In this document: positions 1 to 11,614 of the stretch, piece by piece
Layout of the letters: each line of letters starts with the position of its first letter
How positions within the stretch are numbered: the stretch's first letter is position 1
Assembly (NCBI GenBank): GCA_963969395.1
Contig: OZ017800.1
Coordinates: 868,001 to 932,000 of the forward strand
DNA: 64,000 bases
Direction of reading: 5' to 3'
DNA from: Pseudoscleropodium purum
Taxonomy: Eukaryota; Streptophyta; Bryopsida; Hypnales; Brachytheciaceae
Position numbers and translations under genes: made by a program
Notes under the pieces: generated by a model
Database searches by the model: none
Told to the model about the DNA's origin: nothing
Seen by the model: only the letters and a program-made list of their open reading frames with translations

Positions 1-1801
1 TATGGCAGAAGACAACAATGTCGCTCCATTCATGACAAAGAATAGTACATGTGTTTCTTGCAATGACCCAGATAGCTTTCCTAATATTCTCATGCTTTTG
101 GAAGATATCTTTTTGGTTGTAGATGCCTATGTTGCAATTACAAATAATGTTGTTTTCAAACATCAACTATTTGATGAAGAAATGTGTTTTGATGATGTAA
201 ATGTATGAAAAATAGGAGGTATTTTGGTGAATTTTGGCATATCTTATATAGCCACGGATCACCTTGTTTTTGGAAATATATTAAGGTCATCACAATCATC
301 ATCTCAAAGGTTAAGCATGTAATTATAGATCTGGTACTCAAGATTGACTAATCCCTCAAATCAAGGTCGAGGTCCAACAAAACTAGCTCAATCCTTGACA
401 AATGAGAAAGTTGTCCATACTAGACTTGTACTATCACATTTGATTGACATTCTTTATTGATTGAGATGACAAATCAACTCTATTTAGAATCGGCTTAGAC
501 AAAGTTGTTTGCATCATATCACATTGTTACATTAGTATGTTTGTTATAACATCAAGTGAACCTTCAACCCCAACATCCTTCAAGATAGAGTGTGGATGAA
601 AATAGTTGCAATCTAGATGGACAAGATTGTTTGACCAAATAGCTCAACAATTTGATTCTAGTGATGGTAGACATGGAAAAACAAATGATGTGGGATTATT
701 TGGTGTGATTCTTTGTTAAGTTCTCTAGTCATATTGAATATTATTGGTGAAGTTGGGAGTTTTAATAATTAAAATGAGGTCAATGTTTGTAGCACTTGTC
801 AATGATGTCGCATGGTTCATCCACTATATCTATCATTTGTTGATACAAAGTACTTGGTTTTTCTTATAGAAAGAAGAGTAGTGGCAACTAGCATAATGGT
901 TTGCAAAAGCCTCCTATTGAATATTTGCATTTGGCATCCCATCCTTTTAAGACATGTTGGAGTAGAGGATTATACATGGCACACATGAGAATTACCTTGT
1001 TGTAGTGAAACTTATGCATTTTGGTTCAAATCATGCAAAGTTGATGCTTCTATTTTGTGATGCCTAGATTGATTTTGTGAAAGTTTTTAAATGTATATTT
1101 GCAATTCATGTAATATCTTGATGGCCAATTTCATTAAAATGGCGGTATTCTGTGAATTTGGCACTTTTAGTAGTTCAGATTGCACGGTTTGAATTTTTTT
1201 TGTATTAGAATCTATCCAATATTAGATTTTTGAAATCTATATAATTCCTAGATTTTTCATATTGTTTGGTTTGATATTTATATTTGTCATAGATTTTTTA
1301 AATCTAAAAGTGATCCAAATGTTAGCAATGTATACTTGTCTTAAATGTCAAGGTGTGAAAATGGCATATTGAATACTGCTATTTTAATGAAATTTTCCAT
1401 CCTGTGTATATAGGCTTTTTTGATTGAGATAGCAACTTGTCATCCATTGAGGAGGTATTCAAAAATTAAGTATTAAAGCTTATATTGTATGGGAAAATTG
1501 CAAGGGGGCTAATTGTATACATTGTAATAGAATTCATCGGTTGTCATAAAATTGGAATGATTATGTATTATAAGAAGCATGTTTTTATTGTATTTGTATA
1601 ATAGGGTAGTGGTTTCCTATATTATGTATATACTACAAGAACTCTGTGTTTTAAATAATAGATTTTAGGTGACATCCAATGTAAGAACCAAAGTCTTTAT
1701 GTCAACAATAAGATCTACCATAAACATCTATCAATACAAGGTTCTTATAGTGATTGTAAGGCCTTTGTATATGCTAAATGCATGGTTTCTAGGAACTAGT
1801 T
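1..1801. other. AT-rich intergenic DNA, no gene recognised
   Basis: An open frame of 68 codons runs from the left edge to 208 on the plus strand, but its product has no domain I recognise and it could be chance or the end of a degraded gene cut by the window. The rest is AT-rich with stops in all frames. No transposon ends or RNA genes were seen. Confidence 0.5.
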
Positions 1802-2070
1802 TTGATCCTAGAATCAAAAAAGGCAAAATTTGATGTACTTGATGTTGTGCATGAATCTAAAATTCTTCATAGGAACATCTAATGTAGTAATATAATGGTT
1901 GTAAAGAGAAGGCAACAAAGTGTTTATTTAATTGACTATGGATTTTCTCTCTCCAATACCAATAAAATTGCAAGATTCAAGAGCATGTACAAGTAAAGAA
2001 ACATTTTGGAAAGTCTTCCATCCAAGAAGTAAATATGGACAATGAGGACTTTTGAACGAGTCTTACTATG
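1802..2070 (+). pseudogene. Relic of a protein kinase catalytic domain
   Basis: Read in one frame from 1802, this stretch gives a recognisable piece of a kinase catalytic core with in-frame stops. It has a helix-like segment ending in LHESKILHRN (catalytic-loop HRD with Asp changed to Asn by one base), then CSNI in the place of the usual KxxN, then SVYLIDYGFS, where DYG near 1934-1942 takes the place of DFG. Stops lie just after HRNI and further on. The N lobe and the rest of the C lobe are not visible. The spacing between HRN and DYG fits a kinase, and the YLID-G wording resembles casein-kinase-1-like proteins, but the family cannot be set. This is a dead fragment of a gene or retrocopy. Confidence 0.5.
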
Positions 2071-2980
2071 CTAATGGGCAGTTTTCCTAGTGAATTCTTT
2101 TGATCGAAGAAGTTTATGTAGACCACAATGCTTCCATATTTAAGACTTAATCAACAAGTAAATTACAAAAACTTTTAATCATACCAAAGATTCTAGTTAG
2201 CTAGCAAGTAATAATTTTAATTTCAAAAGACTACATTATTTTGTCTATTTAGTAATAGTCACATTTTTAGTTGTTTTCTATAACCATACAAAGCTTTTTC
2301 TATAATTCATGATGAAGATTTTCTTATTGAAGATGTTGTCTAAAAGTTCTTGAAATAGTCTAATTTGAGTAAATATTGTATAGTTGTTTTGTTTATCTAA
2401 AATAATATATTATAGCTCATCTATCAATTTGGCAACGGTAAATGCTTCTGCATTTTTTTTTTGTAGATTTTAAAGTTGAATTTGAAGTTTACCAAATCAT
2501 TGAAAATGGAAATTTCAATGCTATTGTAGTATCATGTGTGTCATATTTTAGCTAGACTAGTCTTGATTTTTCTTTTACATGTCAAATATATCCTAATTTA
2601 ATTCCTCTAGTGGGTAGATTGAAGTGGGATATAGAATATTATTTGTCCACCAACATTCAAGGAATAGAAATACAATCACTTGACTTTTAGATTGTCAATT
2701 ATTAGGAATTTTGGGTGTAGCTCCCTTCTTTCACACCTTCAAAATTGTTGAGCATGAACACCCTACAGGTATACCATTTGCCTTTGCATACACGTGTTAA
2801 GCAAATTGTTTTGGAATTTCATGATAGGTGGGCATGTTTTCATTTATGTCAAGCAAGTAAGATTTTTTCCATATTTGTGGGCATGGATTGTACAAGCTCA
2901 ACTTTGGGGGGGGAGTCAAAGGTAGAAGTCAATTTGACAAATGAGGACAAGGCAATGAGTAGACAAACAAGATTATAGCA
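2071..2980. other. AT-rich intergenic DNA
   Basis: Nothing convincing is seen. A 77-codon open frame at 2745-2978 on the plus strand matches no family I know. A purine-rich run of eight G at about 2903-2910 could be a retroelement polypurine tract, since it lies about 80 bases before repeat copy A, but no matching primer-binding site was found. Confidence 0.4.
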
Positions 2981-2984
2981 TGAC

Positions 2985-4340
2985 AATGTTGTTGTGATGT
3001 GGGCCATTTACTAGTTGCTATTGGCATCATCATCTATTAGAAGTGAGTGTTTAGTATTGGAAGTTGTTTATTTAGTATTGGGAGCTTTATTGTTAGTTGT
3101 TATTGTTAGTTGTTATTGTTAATTGTCGGGTGATAATGGATTGGTTAGTAGTTGATACTAAGGTTAAAGAGGTTAAGATTAGCCAACTCCAAGCCACCTT
3201 AGATTGTAGTGTCTATTTAGAGGCACAAGTTGGTCCCTTGCCTTTTTCTTTTTTCTTGATAGTTTAGAGGTGTGAGATGCATTTGGATGCAAAGTTGTGT
3301 ATTCGTTGCTAATGTTATATTGAAAAAAACAATGATGTGAGGGTTTTTATGTTGTGTTTTGCAAAAGTGTTGGATCGAAATAAATTTTTGATTTCAAGTT
3401 TTGGAATAGTTGATCTACTATGATGCCAAATTTTATATTTAAATCTTTCATGAAGAAGGAATTATGAGGCTTCAAAGTCAAGGTGTTTGGATTCAAAGGT
3501 AGCCCAGAAGGACGTATTGATAAACTTCAATCTTATTGGTTTTTTATGTTATGGAAATGAACCTTAAAGAGTATTTTTTTTAATTTAGCTACTACCTTGT
3601 GTTAAAAATTTGTTTTTGATGAACTTGGTATCTATAAGTTATGCATAAATATAACTAGGGGGTGGAAGTTGTGAAAGATAGGAAAGTCAATAGTGGAAAA
3701 AGATTTACCAAAGTTGGACAATATCTTAAGTTGATATGAAATTTTTTATATAATTATTTGAGTAGTTAATCTACATTGCGATGAAGTTTTAAATAATTTG
3801 TAGCTACCTTACATCATTTATGCTAAACTAAAGCTAGGCATGGCAGTTTTAAGGGTATTTTGGAAAAGGGTAGAAAATTAGTAGTAGGAAAATATTCACT
3901 TTAAGTTTAAAAGTATTTTGGATTAGAATGAAAATTGGTATATGGGTAATTGAATAGCTAATTAATCTACATTGTGGTGAAGTTTTAAGTCATTTGAAGC
4001 TATTGTCCATCATTTATATTAAATCAAAGCTATGTATAGCAATCCCAGGGGATCGTGGAAACTATAGGATAGGGATTTGGGAATAGGGGAATACTAAAAA
4101 TACATGTATTTCTAATAAAATTTTGGTAATAATCTACTTCAAAATTATTACTTATAATCTTATGTTTAGGACTATACTTAAAAACTCACTTAAACCACCC
4201 CTTTTCTTGTAGTGTTTGGAATTAGCTTTAAATTTATTTAGGGTATTTAAGGGTATAGAGATTATATGCTAAGAATTTCCATAATAAAAGTCCCTTGCTA
4301 TTCTAAACCTATTTGCAAATCTTTGTGATAGCATGTGAAT
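2985..4340 (+). repeat. Dispersed repeat family, copy A
   Basis: This segment aligns along its length with 39325-40345. Shared landmarks, in the same order, are GTGATGTGGGCCATTTACTAG (A) or a close variant (B), a TTAGTAGTTRATACTA block, a TTTAGAGGCA/TTTAGAAGCA block, GAGGCTTCAAAGT, TTCAATCTTATTG, and a final TATTTGCAAATCTTTGTG. Copy A is longer: it carries an internal duplication of about 190 bases (two versions of the AATCTACATTG-GAAGTTTTAA block, near 3769 and 3964) and an insertion at about 4086-4214 ending in a CACTA-like terminus. The start resembles an LTR-type repeat end, but I found no second LTR, primer site or coding region, so the class is open. Confidence 0.7.
4086..4214. mobile_element. 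Small CACTA-like insertion in repeat A
   Basis: Copy B of the host repeat lacks this block, so it is an insertion. Its right end reads CTTTTCTTGTAGTG, the inverse of the CACTACAAGAAAA terminus of plant CACTA (En/Spm) transposons. The last 46 bases (4169-4214) are the reverse complement of 5216-5263 with few differences. The left end is degraded (ATACTAAAAA), so the element may be truncated. Confidence 0.5.
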
Positions 4341-5215
4341 AAACGAGGGTGATTGTAGTGACAAATGATAGAATGGAATAATTTTTTTATTGGAGTGTTA
4401 CAAAATGGAGACATTTTTGCTCCATGCACATAAGCAATTATCAAATGGAGCGAGTTTAATTACATTTTGGCATTAATATGTTCAAGTTGTAGAATATGAT
4501 TATTACAAGTATTATGAGTAGAACACCATGATTATGCTAGTATCAACATCTCACAATTTCATTGTAGCCAACATTCTAATTTCAAAGTAGCCAATATTCC
4601 AATTTCATTGTAGCTAGTTTCCACAATTCTTAGAGTAACAAAACCTAGATTTTTTAAATTGAAATCTTCAACTCATCCATGTACTAAATTCATAATATTG
4701 CAACACCATAGAGCATGAAAACTACAAATATTGATCTTGGAGGACTACTAAATGTAATAAAGGTAATAATATGACAAAACTAAGAGTATAACATGAGGTT
4801 TTTTAGCATGAATTTTGAGATTGAAATGCTTGTTGTCTAACACATTCAGTCAATGCTTTCTATCGTCACTGTAATTTTGTAGCTTTTGCTAAATAAAAAG
4901 CCATTTTAATGCAAAACAAACTCCATCCTGTGAATACTTCACTTGTTGAATACAAATGGCCAACTTTAAATGGATGGCTTTGATATAGAAACCAACATTG
5001 CAATGTAGTTAAAACTAAGAGAAAATAAAGGATAGTAAAAGCTAAATAAAAATAAATATATACATGCCCTTCAGTAGTAATATCTCAAGCTTTGGTGATC
5101 AACACAAATGACTTCAAGTCCCTTTTGACTTCTACATAATGCCCTTTTCAATTGAATGTACAACTCTAAAAGGACCTTATATAAAGTACTTCAACATGAA
5201 TCTGTTTAGTATGAA
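4341..5215. other. AT-rich intergenic DNA
   Basis: No gene is seen. A short doublet near 4556-4620 repeats the phrase CAATTTCATTGTAGCYA, a small local tandem duplication. Confidence 0.5.
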
Positions 5216-5263
5216 CACTACAAGAGAATAGGGTGTTTTAAGTGAGTTTTTAAGCATAGTCCT
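5216..5263 (+). mobile_element. CACTA-type transposon terminus (left end)
   Basis: The block starts CACTACAAGAGAATAGGG and matches the reverse complement of 4169-4214. It would be the left end of a CACTA element running rightwards, but no matching right end was found downstream, so this is probably a solitary or broken terminus. Confidence 0.5.
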
Positions 5264-8113
5264 AGACATTAGATTTCAATTAATGATCTTTAAGGAGATG
5301 TGATTGTAGATCATACTTAGCTAAACTCAATATTCAACAAGTATTCACAAGAATTAACTAGAACTCTTTGACAATGAGAATTTCAGATTCATCACTTACC
5401 TCCTTGTCTATTTGAACACACTATTTTTCATAGCACATATCATTATCAACTTCCAACCTTCTGAAACAAGGCAAAAGATTTCTAGAAAGGTTACAAGTTG
5501 TATTGCTTTAATTTGGTCATTATTGTCAATCGACTAAGTACAAAACTCAGTTTATGGTGAGCAAGATGGGTGAGCCTACTAAAACCATGTAACCCATGTT
5601 ATTGAAATATCCGGGGACAATCTGTTCGCTAGTACAAAATGTTGGCATTGAAATCGTTTCTGCAGTTGCTTTTATCCTGAAAACATACAACTGAATTTGA
5701 CATTGCCACCAGGGATTTGATGGAGTGATTCGAGGATTCTTCGAAGCTTACTCTGCAGAACCACCAAGAATCATCGGCTTCATCATGATCCACGGTTAAA
5801 CACTTTGGGATGTTTTGCACACCAGAATGATCTGTAGTCTACAATTTTGGATACCAGTTTTAGCTTCAGATAGTACTTGACTGTAGCTAACCGTTTCTAG
5901 ATAGATTTTGCAATGACCGACAGAAATGAAAGTTAACTGTAATTTTGCAACGTTTTTGTACAAGCTTTTGCAATGTATTCTCCTTCTTTTTGGACTTTCT
6001 GTTTGAGATTGCATTAGTTTTGCAACACTTTCGGCATAAGAACGCATTCACTTGGTTCTTTCCTCAAGACTTTTCCCAAGTTTGCAAAACTCTAATTAGC
6101 AAATGGGATTGTAGTATTTCGTGAATTTTGGAGGAAGTCTCTTTGCAAATCTGATAAGTGCGGTGTGCAGTTCCCTGCTGTAAAGAATCTCGCCTAAAAC
6201 CATCGCACAAATTAAAATGAAGTGAAAATCACAGTGCAAGGCTGCATTTTCCTTCAATCTCACCAAAAAATTGTTCGCTGGAAACACCGTTTTTACTACG
6301 CTGCAATGGCCTTTGTACTCCGGAAGTTGCACCACTCTCTGTTGGGAAACGCCCGTTTCGCAAAATCGCTGCCCAAAACTCACTTGCAAACCGAGACAAC
6401 TTGTGCTCTGGGCCACGCAAAACGTAACAGAGGTCAGCGATTTCGAGCCCTAGACCCGACATATCCCAAACCGAGGTCCCCAAATCGTCTCTGCCCATCC
6501 TTCAAATCGCTAACGGCCAAATGTGCAAAGAGTATTCCATAGAAGGGACCCTTGATAATTACTGCATATCACTCAGGTTTCAATTCAAAATTGGGGCAGT
6601 TACAGTCTCTAACAGTGCTTCCGTGCCTGTTCTTGTTAGGATGGAGTCATGGTGATTAGAGTGCAGAGTCTACACTCAAGAAGTGTCCAGAATGAGTTCC
6701 GAATTCAAACTCCCGCCATAGTTGGGTACGTAGACCTCGATGTACGTGGAGTCTCCAAGAAATTCGTCGAAGCACTTGTTTTTGTACAGATCTGAGTAGG
6801 AGGTTTGATGCTGCATGCGGTTGCGTTGGTGGGTCAATTAAGGTCAGCATTGGATAAGAGAGCCGTCCAATATCCTGAATATCCTGAAATTTGTAAGTTC
6901 CCAATGTTGTTTCTCATACTGGAATGTCAGTGCTGTCATTTTGGTTCTTGTAGATAAATAAAAACGGTAGGGTTCAACTATCTGCCTGAAACTGTAAGTT
7001 GAAATCGATCTCAATAATCCAGAACATCATTTACCAGTAATGTAACACAAGCAACAGCCGTGTAACCTCAACATGTTGTAGATCTGCCCTGATTTTGAAT
7101 TGAAACCTGATAAGTTGTGACAGAGGGAGCAGTGGGATGTCGAGGCTGGAAGATCTTGTTTTCCCCAAAGACGATTTTGGGGGCTGAGAATTTCCGTTTT
7201 CATGGTTCGCATTGTGGATAGATAGAGATGAAGGGGAAGATACATGTTTGTGCGGATTGACTTTGCGGTTAATTGCAGCTTTTGTGGTTTATGGACCTGT
7301 TTTTGGCTTTACAGTCTCCGCAAGCAAGCGCAATGCCTGCTGATTAGGAGACGCAATGACTTACAGAGTGCGTCGCAATGCCACAACTGATAGCCGGGCC
7401 TTCGTAGCTGCCGGCGAGGCTTTCAGTTCGGAACGACACCCTGTCGTCCGTCCTTCCATCCGTGTGCAACAGGTGACTGTGCTCTCTTGTCTCTACTTGG
7501 CGTATTGCAAAAGTGAAAATATCAATTAGTAATGACTCCAATACTGCACGTCCGATTTTCGCAACTTGTATAGAATTATATTAAAAGGTTAATTCTATCG
7601 ATCTCCATGCACACAATTCTCGTAATTTGAAGGCCACTTTCATGTTCTTTTTCTGGTCGCTGGTGGTGAAAAGAAGGATTATATTATGGCGATGTTGGGC
7701 AACTGGGGTTTGATCTCATCCTAAACACCGTAAATTCTGGATTATTACTACGTCGCATATGTAATTAAATTGCACGTTGTGACATGAGAGCAGGGTTTCC
7801 AAATTTGAGAGTAATATTCCAGTGAACAGAGTTCAGAGCAGCCGGAAGAGTCGCTGACGAGGAGAGCCTTGGATGAAGAAGGTTAAATTTGGCATATGAA
7901 TGAACAAAAAGCACAAATTGTGTCGGCACTCGAAAATTTGTCCTTTACGTTGTAAATGTTTGATTCGTTGGCTACCCTCCTGGAAATTCTGAAAAAAGAG
8001 CTTGACAGCACAGGCAGGTTCAACAGCGTTGATCCGAGTTGGCACCTCATGGGAAAAACTTCTCCCAGAGCTCCTTCCAATCAGACCAAAACCCCCGGAG
8101 GAAGTGGGGTTAG
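5264..8113. other. Moderate-GC intergenic DNA, no complete gene
   Basis: From about 5600 the GC content rises compared with the first 5 kb. Open frames of 60 to 106 codons occur on both strands (for example 6222-6542 plus and 6096-6416 minus), overlapping one another, without any domain I recognise. One short exon-like piece at 6676-6810 is listed separately. This may be a decayed gene or the body of an old retroelement. Confidence 0.4.
6676..6810 (-). other. Possible orphan terminal exon (44 codons)
   Basis: On the minus strand a good splice acceptor (ATGCAG at 6816-6811) is followed by 44 open codons and a stop. The translation includes SYSDLYKNKCFDEFLGD and then YIEVYVPNYGG, which reads like real protein rather than chance. 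No upstream exon could be joined with confidence, and I do not recognise the family. It could be the last exon of a lost gene. Confidence 0.25.
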
Positions 8114-8971
8114 TGGGCTCTGATTCCTTTTGGTGGTCAAACTTTGGGTCCGGGTTTCTCGAAAGCTCGCGCTACTCAGCCTCATAGGAAGGGACTCAGA
8201 CAAATTAAGGGCGCTTCGATCAAGTGGAACGTCCCCGGCTCCAAAGTTCCTTTCATGGAACTCTCGGCGAGCATCGGGAGGAAATTACTGAGGAAATCCC
8301 ACCAGATTCCCAATCCAGTGGAGCGCGAATGGGGAGGAACTTTGCCGAGAGATTTTAAACTCCAGTGGAAAACAGTTTGGGCTCCCCAGAGAATTCGCGA
8401 AGAAGCATTACTACTATGGCTCGTGTGGCACAGAGCGATAGCAGTAAACCAATGGAGGGAGCGCATCAATGACGAAGTTGACACTCATTGTCCTGTTTTC
8501 CCAAAGTTTTGAGAATGCCGACAGGCTCAATTTGCACGGCAGTGGGTTCTTCACATCTTGAACACCAGGCGTAACCAGGCGAAGGGCCCCTTGCAGCCTC
8601 TCACATAGAGACAGGGGATCTTCTCTGTGGCAATCCCGTGAAGATTCAACGCGATCAAGAGGATTTGGCTCGAAGCCCGGACCACAGCCTTGTGGGCCTT
8701 GTGGCTGCAACGGAACGATATGATTTTCACTTCAAAATCCGGGTCCCCTGAGCAGCTCATGAACCAGATCTGGAATGGCCTTATCGATTACGAACGGCTC
8801 AAGTGATCAGCTGCTAGCTCTTCCCGCATCCGCTCGATGGAAACGAAGCGCAGGCTCATTGACACCTTCACCAAGCGGCGGTGCAAATTCAGCATCTTTG
8901 CACAGATGGTTGCTGGCCAACCAAGCTGGTCCCCCTCGGGACCAAGTGCAGGCTTCGTCTTTCAGCCACCC
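8114..8971 (+). pseudogene. 3' end of LINE reverse-transcriptase ORF (zf-RVT region)
   Basis: A single reading frame can be followed for about 860 bases. It starts in a C-terminal LINE ORF2 segment (FGGQTLGPGFSKARATQPHR), passes through the zf-RVT core (VWAPQRIREEALLLWLVWH, then RINDEVDTHCPVF) and reaches the typical tail (ALWLQRNDMIF, then QIWNGLIDYERLK). Four in-frame stops interrupt it; three replace positions where Trp is expected and one where Arg is expected, all explained by single C-to-T or G-to-A changes. There are no frameshifts, so this copy is fairly young. The reverse-transcriptase and endonuclease parts are absent, as expected of a 5'-truncated LINE. Confidence 0.75.
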
Positions 8972-9190
8972 TGACCTTCCTCGGCTCCCCAGCTTTAGAC
9001 TTCCTTAGCTTGTCAGCCAGCCGCGTGAGATCGTTGGTCTCACCCTGCGCTTGTGCCCCGGGTGGTTGCTCTCTTGCTTTGTTTGTTGTGTCAGTCTTCG
9101 TGGATCTTTGTTGTGCCCGCCAGGCCACTTGTGGCTGGCGGCTGTTGTTTCTTCCTTTTGCAATGGAATCCCGTTGCATTGTTTAAGAGA
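8972..9190 (+). mobile_element. Probable LINE 3' untranslated tail
   Basis: This follows the LINE reading frame directly and keeps its higher GC content. T- and G-rich phrases such as TTGCTTTGTTTGTTGTGTC are typical of plant LINE 3' tails. No clear poly-A run or target duplication was found, so the end is approximate. Confidence 0.4.
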
Positions 9191-9288
9191 AAAAGAGCTT
9201 CCACTTGCCAGGCACAAAAGCCAGCAAGCACGGATGGCGCTCTACCACGCAAAACTGCAATAGCCCTGTCTTGATAGATTGCTGGCAG

Positions 9289-9552
9289 GAAGACAAACCC
9301 GTCCCACGAAGTGGACACTTCGGGATGACTTTACACTTTGGGGGAAAACACGGGAATTTTTTATTTGACACACCTAGAAAAATTTGCAAATTGTGATTTC
9401 ATATTTGCAATCATAGGCTCCAAATGAACTTTGGGAAGTGTAAGTCTAGGGAATTAACACAATGTAAAATAAGGGGTTTTCTTACAATTATCTTGCAAAA
9501 CACAAAATTCACTCTTCATGATCAACTTTGTGGAATGGGTTTAGCGTCTTGC
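9289..9552 (+). mobile_element. MITE family 2, copy a
   Basis: A 264-bp element with imperfect terminal inverted repeats. The left end has AAGACAAACCCGTCCCACGAAGTGG and the right end has CTTTGTGGAATGGGTTTAGC followed by GTCTT. It aligns with the copies at 49514-49783 and (inverted) 52856-53126, including the internal phrase AAAATTTGCAAATT and a TCATATTTG block. It has no coding capacity. No certain target duplication was seen. Confidence 0.65.
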
Positions 9553-10292
9553 AAATTGGTAAAGTAGTACATTGAGTAAGAGGGCCAGCAATATTGTAGC
9601 AAAAGTGAATAATAAGTGAATACCATATGTTGGGGTTTAATTCATTAGGTCTACCCTATACAAAATCATTTCTTTTTGGATTGAATTATCTTTCACTAAC
9701 TAGGTTTAGAATTTTTGAAATTTCATTTCACAACTAAATGTGGAATATTTCATGACCTTTGGCATTTATACTAGTACTCAAGGACTTTACTAAACCTTTC
9801 ATGAGTCATGACCTTTAGTAGCCAATTTCTCATAGCTTAGTAAATTAGCAAAAAGATTGGTTAAGTTTCAAATCCTTTTGATGAACATGGTCTCTCTTCA
9901 AGGAGGGTAAAAAGGACTCAACTTAGTAAGATTATGTATTCTATTAATTTTTTACATTTATACAACCACCACCTTTGTATTTATATTATTTATATTATTT
10001 TATTTTTCATAGTTTTGTTTTGAGAATCATCATTATTTTCATTAATGTTTTCTTCACTATTCAATTATGCCATTTTATAATTTTTGAAATTTTCATTTTA
10101 TATCATATTGAATTATTTTTTGAATTATTTTTTAACGAATTTGACTTGAACATACAATAGTGTAGTCTTGCAAGTTGCTTCAATTTTGTTACCCTACCTA
10201 TAGTGAAGGCCAAGGTGAACTATCCCTTGTTCATCCCACCAAAGTCATTCCTAGGGTGCATCTATAAAAAAGACCCCCTATTTTGTGCTTGA
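9553..10292. other. AT-rich intergenic DNA
   Basis: No gene or transposon end was recognised. The stretch at 9960-10140 is very T-rich, and the 61-codon open frame there is of low complexity. Confidence 0.5.
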
Positions 10293-11062
10293 CTAACCCC
10301 TAAAATTCTTTGACTATGTTTTCACCAAAAACAATCTAAAACTGCCATTTCTTGTACAAGTACCAAATTTTTTTTTAAAAAGCTTTTTTGGACACATAAA
10401 ACTATAGGAACTTATAATATGTTGGTCTGAAAAGATGCGAAAAAAAATTCTAAAATTTCAAGCTTATAGATTGCAAGTTATTAGCGTTTGAATAGTCTAA
10501 AATAATAAATAGAAAGAAGTAGAAAATTATTCAAAATATTAAATTGTTAAGAATTTAGTTATAGAATTGAAAAATGACAATTCCAATGGTTTTGATGTTA
10601 TAATAGATTAATAGACAATATACATCTTCTAATTTTATTTTTTTCCAAAAATACTGAAAATTGAGTTAAATAACAAACTTCAAAGTTTATTTAAAAGTAG
10701 AGATTCTATAACTACCTGCAAATTAAAACTCCTCATAATTTTCGTCTCATTAATCAAAATGGAATGTTTCAAAGTTTCTCAAATATATATGAATATAGAA
10801 AAATTTCAAATTTTTATTTTTAAAAAAAATTATTTTTTTTCTATTTGCTTGAACTGCCCAAGTCAAGAAACAATTTACATATAATATAATAACTTTTTAA
10901 TCATGTATTTAAAAGTTATGAAAAATTTTGGGCCTTAAAGAAAAACCTTGTCTCCATGTTGTTTGAAAATTTCAAAGCAAAAAAATAAAAACTCCATTTG
11001 TAGTTAGTTGCCCAAAATTTATACATTGCCAAAAAGAGGTAGCTTGGTCTTTTAGGGGTTAA
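10293..11062 (+). mobile_element. TTAA-type non-autonomous element, copy 1
   Basis: A 770-bp non-coding element. It begins CTAACCCCTAAAATTC (one mutation from TTAACCCC) and ends TTGGTCTTTTAGGGGTTAA. Its interior aligns with copy 3 (45799-46732) nearly throughout, with shared blocks AAACTGCCATTTCTT, TATAGATTGCAAG and CAAACTTCAAAGTTTATTT. Only the right TTAA is intact. No transposase is encoded; it is a MITE-like passenger. Confidence 0.75.
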
Positions 11063-11554
11063 TTTATCTTCTATAGTTCTAACTAATTTGGAGTCTCTAA
11101 TTGCAATTTGAAAATATGAATTCAAAATTTTCAAATTTTATCTTATGTAGAAAATTAAAAAATTTAGAATTTTTCTTCAAAGACAAGCAAGGGAGTTGGT
11201 TCACTTTGGCCTTGGTTCTTTAGTAAAGAGTGTGAGGAAATCATTTGCTATATGTTTTTTGACACTTGGTGCAAAAATGAGTTTTTTTATTGTGATAGCT
11301 TTCACTAGCCTAAGGAATGGTTTACGCCAAGACCAAGCCCAAAGCTACTCCCAGTAAGTAGTATTCTACTTTGTTGAATGAGGATATTGTAATAAGAGGG
11401 GCCCATAAAAATGAAAGTGAGGTTCATAGCAATGATCTTATTTTGAACTAAAAAGTGATCACATAACAAGACATTACAAAAAGTTTGAAATCTATAGAGG
11501 ACTAGTAGGATTTCATTCTTTAGCCCCCCGAAGTGCAAATACAAAAATAAATAA

Positions 11555-11614
<60 letters not shown>

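Noticed and set aside
2985..4340. Repeat A as a solo LTR
   Set aside because: The start is LTR-like and a poly-G tract lies upstream, but there is no convincing CA end, target duplication or primer-binding site, so only a generic repeat call was made.
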